A DNA stretch of 42,549 nucleotides from the NCBI GenBank assembly GCA_025923075.1, contig JAICGN010000028.1:1-42549 (forward strand). Direction: 5' to 3'. This document shows, piece after piece, positions 36,772 to 42,549 of the stretch. Positions within the stretch are counted from its first letter, which is position 1. Each line of letters starts with the position of its first letter. The notes under the pieces were generated by a model. That model did no database searches, was not told the origin of the DNA, and saw only the letters and a list, made by a program, of their open reading frames with translations. The position numbers were made by a program, and so were the translations under genes. The DNA is from Chitinophagaceae bacterium. GTDB lineage: Bacteria; Bacteroidota; Bacteroidia; Chitinophagales; Chitinophagaceae.

Positions 36772-39222
36772 CTATTCTGTTCGTAATGATTTAACTGGAT
36801 TTGAAAGGGCCGCCTTGATGGCCTGGAAACTTATCGTTGTTAATGCGATAAGCAACGCAGCCGCGCCGGCCAATATAAATATCCACCAACCCATGTTGAT
36901 CCTGTAGGCAAAATCTTCCAGCCAGGTATGCATTGCCCACCATGCCAATGGAAAAGCCACAATAGCAGAAAGCAAAATGAGTTTGAGAAAACTTTTTGAC
37001 AACAACAAGACAATGTTAGAGACAGAAGCACCCAACACTTTTCTTACTCCTATTTCTTTTGTACGCTGAATTGTTGCGAACATGGTAAGACCCAATAATC
37101 CCAGACAGGCAACGAAGATGGCTAAGCCTGCAAATATTCCAAACGCTTTTCCGAACAGCTGTTCATTTTCATATTGTCGATTAAAAGTTTCATCAAGAAA
37201 GGTGTAGTCAAATAAATTGCCCGGGAAAAATGCCTCATATTTCTTTTTTATTTGCGCAATGGTACCGGGGAGGTCACCTGCTGTAAGCTTAACTGAAATT
37301 GTATTATTGGTACCATAAAATGGCATAAAGATCATTGGCTCCAGTGGATGGCGTAGCGATTTCTGGTGATAATCTTCAACAACTCCGACGACATCCCATC
37401 TCCTGTCACCACGAAGAATCGATTTGCCGATTGCAGCCTCGGGTGAGCTGAAACCCAGCAATTTTGCAGCAGAACGGTTAATAAGCATTGCACGCAGATT
37501 TGCTCCTCTCTGGTTATGATCAGCAGGTTTAAAATTTCTCCCCGCTAGTAATTTTATTCCATACACTGTTAAGAAGTCATAATCAACTCCCGTATGGCGA
37601 ACAGTAAATTTGTTCGTCGTTGCCGAATCAGCTTGTCTCACATTGAAACTTCTTCCGATATCGCCTCCAGGTACATTCCATGATGTAGTTGCTGCCTGCA
37701 CATGCGCAATTTGTTTCAGCTCTTCTTTAAAACTATTTACACGGTCAATGAATGTCGAATCCCAGTTCGTAAGCGAGGGAGGGTCTATTACCAGGATCTG
37801 GTCCATATTAAAACCAAGCTGTTTCTTGTTCATATACCTGATCTGTTGCATCACAACAAGAGACCCGATGATCAAACCAATTGTAACCGTAAATTGACCG
37901 ATAACTAAAGCTTTTCTAAAGAATATTCCTTTCTGTGAACTGGCAAATTTTCCTTTTAATACTGCAATAGGTTTAAAAGAAGAAAGTACAAATGCGGGAT
38001 AAAGTCCAGAAACAAAAATACCAGCAATCACAATTGATATCAATCCAATAAGTATGCTGTATCCATTTAATCCCTTTGTTAAAAGATAGGATAACGACAA
38101 CTGATAATTCAACAATTTATTAAAGGCAGTTTGCAGTAGTAACACCAGTACTATTGCCAATGCCATACTTATTAGATTAACGATTGCAGATTCGGAAAGA
38201 AATTGAAGGATCAATTGGCGGCGTTCACATCCCACCACTTTTCTTATTCCCACTTCCCTTGCCCGTTCTACTGACCGCGCAGTAGCCAGATTGATATAAT
38301 TTACCCAGGCAATGGTTATAATGAACAATGCAATTACCAATAAAGCCCAAACCACAGTGGCGCTCCCAGTAACGCCAATCTCATACTCAAAATCAGAATA
38401 TAAATGTGCTTTTGAAAGTGGTTGCAGATAAAATGTCTCGTCACTGCCGGAAACTTTATTTCCCTCAAAATATTTTTGGCTGAATGCTCCCATCTTCGCA
38501 TTAAGCTGCTTATAATCGGTACCCGACTTAAGTTGTACATAGTGCCAAAAATCTGATTGAGTAAAATTATATTCTGCTTCTTTCCACGCATTTGTTAGTG
38601 TCTTGTAGGAAATAAGCATGTTGAATTGCAGATGTGAATTCTCAGGAATGTTCTTTAAAACTCCTTCAATTTTGTATGGCATGGAATCGGTCCAAAGCGT
38701 AACTGCTTTACCCACAAATTGATCATAATCCCTCCCTTCGTGATCAAAAATCTTATCAATGAGCTTTTCCGTTAGGAGGACAGTATTAGGCCGGATCAAT
38801 GCTGATTGCTTATCGCCGGCAACAAGAGGAAAATCAAATACAGCAAGGAAATTGCTGTCGGCAAAGAACAGGTTTGGTTCTGCAATCTTTTTATTATTAT
38901 AAGTGATGATTGCTTCCCCTGATGGCGCAACTCTTGTGTTTTGAATCACCTCTTCGAATTCGTTATTCATTGCCCGGCCAACACCCGAATAAGTAATCGT
39001 GCCGTGCTGTATCAGTTTGCCTTGCTGGTAACGATCATTTACGACACGATAAATATTATCAGCTTTTTTATGAAACTGATCATAACTAAGTTTAAAGCTC
39101 ACGTATTGTAATATCAACAGGCATGTTGCCATTCCAATGGCAAGTCCGGCAATATTGATCGCTGAAAAACTTTTATACTTCCAGAGATTGCGAAATGATA
39201 CTTTCAGATAATGTTTTATCAT
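36772..39222 (-). CDS. FtsX/MacB-type ABC permease, gene 16 of the array
   Basis: 816 residues when started at the ATG ending at 39222 (MIKHYLKVSF), stop TAG, end NPVKSLRTE. The open frame extends 15 codons further upstream to 39267, but that start would run 35 nt into gene 17 and adds residues with no family match. The chosen start gives the usual 10-nt gap. Coupling motifs are RAREVGIRKVVGC (320-332) and QRTKEIGVRKVLGA (719-732). FKPIAVLKG (416-424) ends the first half. Periplasmic domain 1 has YLQPLSKAHLYS (265-276). Periplasmic domain 2 has WNVPGGD (515-521), LLAGRNFK (558-565), MLINRSAAKLL (569-579; R for E after N) and VVEDYHQKSL (614-623). It resembles gene 2 most. Confidence 0.96.
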   Translation of the reverse strand: MIKHYLKVSFRNLWKYKSFSAINIAGLAIGMATCLLILQYVSFKLSYDQFHKKADNIYRVVNDRYQQGKLIQHGTITYSGVGRAMNNEFEEVIQNTRVAPSGEAIITYNNKKIAEPNLFFADSNFLAVFDFPLVAGDKQSALIRPNTVLLTEKLIDKIFDHEGRDYDQFVGKAVTLWTDSMPYKIEGVLKNIPENSHLQFNMLISYKTLTNAWKEAEYNFTQSDFWHYVQLKSGTDYKQLNAKMGAFSQKYFEGNKVSGSDETFYLQPLSKAHLYSDFEYEIGVTGSATVVWALLVIALFIITIAWVNYINLATARSVERAREVGIRKVVGCERRQLILQFLSESAIVNLISMALAIVLVLLLQTAFNKLLNYQLSLSYLLTKGLNGYSILIGLISIVIAGIFVSGLYPAFVLSSFKPIAVLKGKFASSQKGIFFRKALVIGQFTVTIGLIIGSLVVMQQIRYMNKKQLGFNMDQILVIDPPSLTNWDSTFIDRVNSFKEELKQIAHVQAATTSWNVPGGDIGRSFNVRQADSATTNKFTVRHTGVDYDFLTVYGIKLLAGRNFKPADHNQRGANLRAMLINRSAAKLLGFSSPEAAIGKSILRGDRRWDVVGVVEDYHQKSLRHPLEPMIFMPFYGTNNTISVKLTAGDLPGTIAQIKKKYEAFFPGNLFDYTFLDETFNRQYENEQLFGKAFGIFAGLAIFVACLGLLGLTMFATIQRTKEIGVRKVLGASVSNIVLLLSKSFLKLILLSAIVAFPLAWWAMHTWLEDFAYRINMGWWIFILAGAAALLIALTTISFQAIKAALSNPVKSLRTE

Positions 39223-39232
39223 GGCGATGTTT

Positions 39233-41644
39233 TTATTCAGTTCGCAAGGATTTAATCGGGTTGGCAACAGCAGCTTTAATCACCTGGAAACTGACAGTTA
39301 TTATTGCAATTGCAAAAACGAATATACCCGCAGCGACAAACATCCACCAGGATATATCTATTCTATATGCAAAATCTGTCAACCAGTTATTCATAATATA
39401 CCAGGCAACAGGAACTGCGATAACGAATGCAAGCACTACCAGCTTTAAAAAGTCACGGGATAACAAAATGGCGAGACTGTGGACAGTAGCACCTAACACT
39501 TTGCGAACGCCGATCTCTTTTACTTTTTGAGATGCGCTATAGGCGGTGAGCCCATACAATCCCAGGCAGGCAATTAACAATGATAACACCGAAAAGTATA
39601 AAAATATTCTCGCGAACCTTTTTTCTGCTGCATACTGTTCGCCAATTTGTTGATCCATGAAATTGTAATCGAATAATGCCGAGGGAAAATATTTTTTCCA
39701 TGCCTTCTCAATAAATGCAATTGATTGATCAGCTTTAGTCAGATCAACTTTTACAGTAATCCTTGAAAATCTTCCTTCCAAAGGGTAAATAGCCAGTGGT
39801 TCAATAGCCGACTGCAAAGAATTAAAATGAAAATCATTTACTACTCCTCTTACGATTCCTTTTTGGTTACCCATTTCGAAAGGCTTCCCAATAGCAACTG
39901 CAGGATCCTTCCATCCAAATCTTTTAACTGCCTGTTCATTTAAGACAATTTGCCTTATGGTATCAGTAGCGGAATTTGCGGTAAAATCATTACCGGCGAG
40001 TAGTCTTATTTCATGAACAGCCATATAATTCGCATCAACACGAAGTCTTGATGTATTTACCTGTAAAGGATTGCCGTTTATATCGACTGTTTTCGCACCG
40101 CCCGAGCCTAGTCCCGATGTCAATAACGAATTGGAAGTTGTGATCCCTGATACCAATGGACTGCTGATCAATTCATTCTTAAAGGCATTAAATCCATTAA
40201 TAACTTCCGTATTTCCGTGCACTCGTAAAAAAAGCAAGGCATTAGCATTATATCCAAGATCCTTATGCCTTATATATGACATTTGAGAATTAATTACAAT
40301 GATGCCGCTTACTAATATAATTGTGATCAAGAATTGGGATACCAATAACGATCGGCGCAATAACACTCCTTTCGTTCCTGATTTAAAAGATCCCTTTAAT
40401 ACACTGGCCGGCTTAAACCCGGAAATAATAAATGCCGGGTAAATACCGGATAACACGCCAAGCAAAATCGTTACAGCAGTTAAAAAAATTATCAACAGGG
40501 GAGATTCAAATGGAGAAAAATTCTTCCCGGTTACTTGAAAAAATAAGGGTTGAAGTAAATAGCAAACCAATAATGCAAGTGCTAATGCGATTAACGAAGT
40601 AATTATCGCTTCCATCAGATATTGCATAGTCAACTGTCGTCTTACTGCCCCGACTACTTTCCGTACACTAACCTCCTTTACCCGGCTCATCGAACGGGCA
40701 GTTGCAAGATTCATATAATTGATCCCCGCAAGTAATAAGATCAAAAATCCGATGGTAGAAAAAATATATACATTGGTTATACTGCCTGTAGCAGCGATCT
40801 CGTATTCCAAATGAGACTTTAAATGAATATCAGCAAGAGGTTGTAGCTGATAGAAATAAATAGACTTCCATACATCATACCGTTCGCCAATATATTTTCC
40901 ATAAAACTGTGTGATCTTCTCTGAAAATTTTTTATGATCAACCCCTTTCTTTAATAATAAATAGGTATAAAAGCTGGCATCGCCCCAACCATCAACTGTC
41001 AATACATCGGGGTTGGCAACCTCAACGGTTTTAAATGAAGCAAGCATGTTAAAGGTAAAATGGGAGTTCTTTGGAGGATCGGGCATTAAACCTGTTACTT
41101 TATATTGGGCGCCGAGTCCTGCGCTATCATACATATTTATAGTGAGTACCTGCCCCATTGGATCGGCGTCACCAAAATATTTCTTTGCAGCTGATTTGGT
41201 AAGGATTATTGAGTATGGTTCACTTAATGCAGTTGAAACATTACCTCTCGTTAAACGAAAACTGAACACATCAAAAAAAGAGGGGTCGGTAATTAAAATG
41301 GCACTTTCGAGCAGTTGCTTGTCTTTAAGACGCACAATCTCTTCACGCATGTCAAACCGTACTGTATTCTCCACTTCCGGATAGTCATCCTTAAGTGCTT
41401 TGGCCATTGGTGCACTTGACACCGCAGACGCTGAAATACCCGATTCTGTTTTTGCAATTCCAGTTAACCGAACGATTCGACTATAGTTTTTATTAAACAT
41501 ATCATAGCTTAATTCATCAGTGACCCAAACAGCAATAAAAGCAAAACAAATAAGCCCGGCGGAAAGACCAACAATATTTAATATCGAATAGGTTTTATTC
41601 TTTACCAGACTTCGCCAGGTTTGTTTCAAATAATTTAGTATCAT
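39233..41644 (-). CDS. FtsX/MacB-type ABC permease, gene 17 of the array
   Basis: 803 residues, complete, start MILNYLKQTW and end NPIKSLRTE. Coupling motifs are RVKEVSVRKVVGA (321-333), with S in place of the usual G, and QKVKEIGVRKVLGA (706-719). FKPASVLKG (410-418) ends the first half. Periplasmic domain 1 has QLQPLADIHLKS (266-277). Periplasmic domain 2 has LLAGNDFT (548-555), IVLNEQAVKRFGW (566-578) and VVNDFHFNSL (601-610). The G-x-D-F-T and F-G-W segments match gene 10. It lies 10 nt after gene 18 and 10 nt before gene 16. Confidence 0.97.
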   Translation of the reverse strand: MILNYLKQTWRSLVKNKTYSILNIVGLSAGLICFAFIAVWVTDELSYDMFNKNYSRIVRLTGIAKTESGISASAVSSAPMAKALKDDYPEVENTVRFDMREEIVRLKDKQLLESAILITDPSFFDVFSFRLTRGNVSTALSEPYSIILTKSAAKKYFGDADPMGQVLTINMYDSAGLGAQYKVTGLMPDPPKNSHFTFNMLASFKTVEVANPDVLTVDGWGDASFYTYLLLKKGVDHKKFSEKITQFYGKYIGERYDVWKSIYFYQLQPLADIHLKSHLEYEIAATGSITNVYIFSTIGFLILLLAGINYMNLATARSMSRVKEVSVRKVVGAVRRQLTMQYLMEAIITSLIALALALLVCYLLQPLFFQVTGKNFSPFESPLLIIFLTAVTILLGVLSGIYPAFIISGFKPASVLKGSFKSGTKGVLLRRSLLVSQFLITIILVSGIIVINSQMSYIRHKDLGYNANALLFLRVHGNTEVINGFNAFKNELISSPLVSGITTSNSLLTSGLGSGGAKTVDINGNPLQVNTSRLRVDANYMAVHEIRLLAGNDFTANSATDTIRQIVLNEQAVKRFGWKDPAVAIGKPFEMGNQKGIVRGVVNDFHFNSLQSAIEPLAIYPLEGRFSRITVKVDLTKADQSIAFIEKAWKKYFPSALFDYNFMDQQIGEQYAAEKRFARIFLYFSVLSLLIACLGLYGLTAYSASQKVKEIGVRKVLGATVHSLAILLSRDFLKLVVLAFVIAVPVAWYIMNNWLTDFAYRIDISWWMFVAAGIFVFAIAIITVSFQVIKAAVANPIKSLRTE

Positions 41645-41654
41645 AAAAAGGTCT

Positions 41655-42549
41655 TTATTCAGTTCGTAATGATTTCACAGGATTAGCAATAGCCGCTTTT
41701 ATAGCCCTATGACCGACGGTGATCCATGCGATTGCCATTGATCCAAATAATGCAAACACGAATAATGCAATGCCAATTTCGATACGGTATGTATAGTTCT
41801 GCAACCAGTTATTCATAATGTAGTAGGCAACAGGCACGGCTATCGCAAAAGCAACAATGATAAGTATTGAGAATTCTTTTGAAAGCAGGAATACGATGTT
41901 ACTGGCGGATGCACCAAGCACTTTCCGGATCCCTACTTCTTTTGTACGTTGTGACGCCATAAACGAAACCAGCCCATACAAACCAAGACAGCTTATAAAA
42001 ATTGCAATGGCAGCAAAAATTTTATATAATGTTGAAAGCCGCGCTTCCTGCTGGTAAAAGTTTGCAATAGTTTCATCAAGAAAACTATACTGGTATACAT
42101 AATCAGGATAGGTTTTATTCCATAATTTTTCTACAAATGGTAACACGGCTTTTTCTCTTCCTTCTTTTATTCTGATATTGATCGTTTGATAAACATCTTT
42201 CCACGTACTTAAAACAACAGGCGCCATAGGGTCACGAAGTGAAAAAGAGTTAAAATCCCTGATAACCCCTACAATAGGTCCTACTTTATTGCCATCCCAA
42301 AAATCGATTTGTTTATTTATGGCTTGGTTTGGATCTGTGATACCTAATTTCCTGAGCAACGTTTCATTGACCACAAATTCACGAACAGTGTCGCTTTCAT
42401 GATAAGGTCTGCCAGCGACAAATTGGATCTTGTAAGTTTCAAAATATTTTACATCGGCCCATTTCAGGTTTGCACTGAAATTGGTATTGTTTGCAGAATG
42501 ATCAAATTTGAAATCGCTGTTCCAGTTACCGTCGGCTGATGGGCTTCTA
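41655..42549 (-). CDS. FtsX/MacB-type ABC permease, gene 18 of the array (N-terminus cut by window edge)
   Basis: The frame is open from the window end to a TAA at 41655, giving 297 residues that cover the rear part of periplasmic domain 2 and the last three TMs. A GTG at 42374 is only an internal valine: the frame runs on upstream through VAGRPYHESDTVREF, which is family sequence. Visible features are VIRDFNSFSL (at about 95-104 of the fragment), SCLGLYGLVSFMA, coupling motif QRTKEVGIRKVLGA (about 200-213) and the tail NPVKSLRTE. The A-G-R-x-Y-x-x-S-D-T-V-R-E pattern and the TM part match gene 11. The array therefore continues upstream of the window, and any promoter lies outside it. Confidence 0.95.
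   Translation of the reverse strand, partial: RSPSADGNWNSDFKFDHSANNTNFSANLKWADVKYFETYKIQFVAGRPYHESDTVREFVVNETLLRKLGITDPNQAINKQIDFWDGNKVGPIVGVIRDFNSFSLRDPMAPVVLSTWKDVYQTINIRIKEGREKAVLPFVEKLWNKTYPDYVYQYSFLDETIANFYQQEARLSTLYKIFAAIAIFISCLGLYGLVSFMASQRTKEVGIRKVLGASASNIVFLLSKEFSILIIVAFAIAVPVAYYIMNNWLQNYTYRIEIGIALFVFALFGSMAIAWITVGHRAIKAAIANPVKSLRTE

Noticed and set aside
39223-39267. N-terminal extension of gene 16 by 15 codons
   Set aside because: It overlaps the end of gene 17, adds residues unlike any other member's start, and removes the regular 10-nt gap; the internal ATG gives the family start MIKHYLK.
42372-42374. GTG start for gene 18
   Set aside because: The frame continues upstream to the window edge with clear family sequence, so this is an internal valine in a gene cut by the window.
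1-42549. CRISPR-like or phase-variable repeat array
   Set aside because: The regular 2.4-kb period is simply gene length; no short spaced repeats, inverted promoter segments or recombinase genes are present.
1-42549. ABC ATPase, membrane-fusion adaptor or outer-membrane channel within the array
   Set aside because: No Walker A/B or signature motif, no adaptor-like or TolC-like protein; every frame of gene size is a permease of the same architecture.

Overview
The window is a single-theme stretch of 42.5 kb. It holds eighteen consecutive genes, all on the minus strand, and each encodes a large two-part membrane permease of the FtsX/MacB family. Sixteen are complete (785-823 residues). The one at the left edge lacks its C-terminus and the one at the right edge lacks its N-terminus, so the array runs beyond the window on both sides. 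Transcription order is from high to low coordinates. AT-rich DNA (about 40% GC by eye), the general lack of Shine-Dalgarno sites, the large paralogous family of double MacB_PCD/FtsX permeases, and GC-rich spacer palindromes together suggest a Bacteroidota genome, perhaps a member of the Chitinophagaceae or a related group. That assignment is inference from style, not from a marker gene.

Every protein has the same plan: TM1, a large periplasmic domain, three TM helices with the cytoplasmic coupling motif R-x-K/R-E-I/V-G-I/V-R-K-x-x-G, then TM5, a second periplasmic domain, and three more TM helices with a second, better conserved coupling motif. Each ends in a nearly invariant tail, N-P-V-K-S-L-R-T-E. 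This is the MacB/FtsX half-transporter unit fused to a second copy of itself, so one chain could supply both membrane halves of an ABC complex. There is no ATPase, adaptor, outer-membrane channel, regulator or transposase in the window. The permeases must borrow an ATPase encoded elsewhere. The periplasmic domains vary most between paralogues, while the ATPase-facing motifs and the two ends are nearly constant.

Eleven of the seventeen gene junctions are 3-13 nt long and share a recurring ~50-bp junction: tail of one gene, stop, short gap, ATG and MIKNYFK start of the next. The other six spacers (46-175 nt) each hold something extra. Two (2254-2399, 12119-12231) carry pairs of GC-rich hairpins in inverted orientation, resembling REP doublets. 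Three (14620-14710, 26842-26918, 31723-31897) carry short fossils of lost array members: a MIKNY start, a VKSLWTE-stop tail, and a more decayed tail. One (17129-17174) carries a perfect 14-nt tandem AT duplication. The fossils are direct evidence that the array gains and loses whole genes, probably by recombination between conserved gene ends. By-eye similarity between members suggests some pairs lie seven genes apart (18/11, 17/10, 14/7, 12/5), which hints at an old block duplication.
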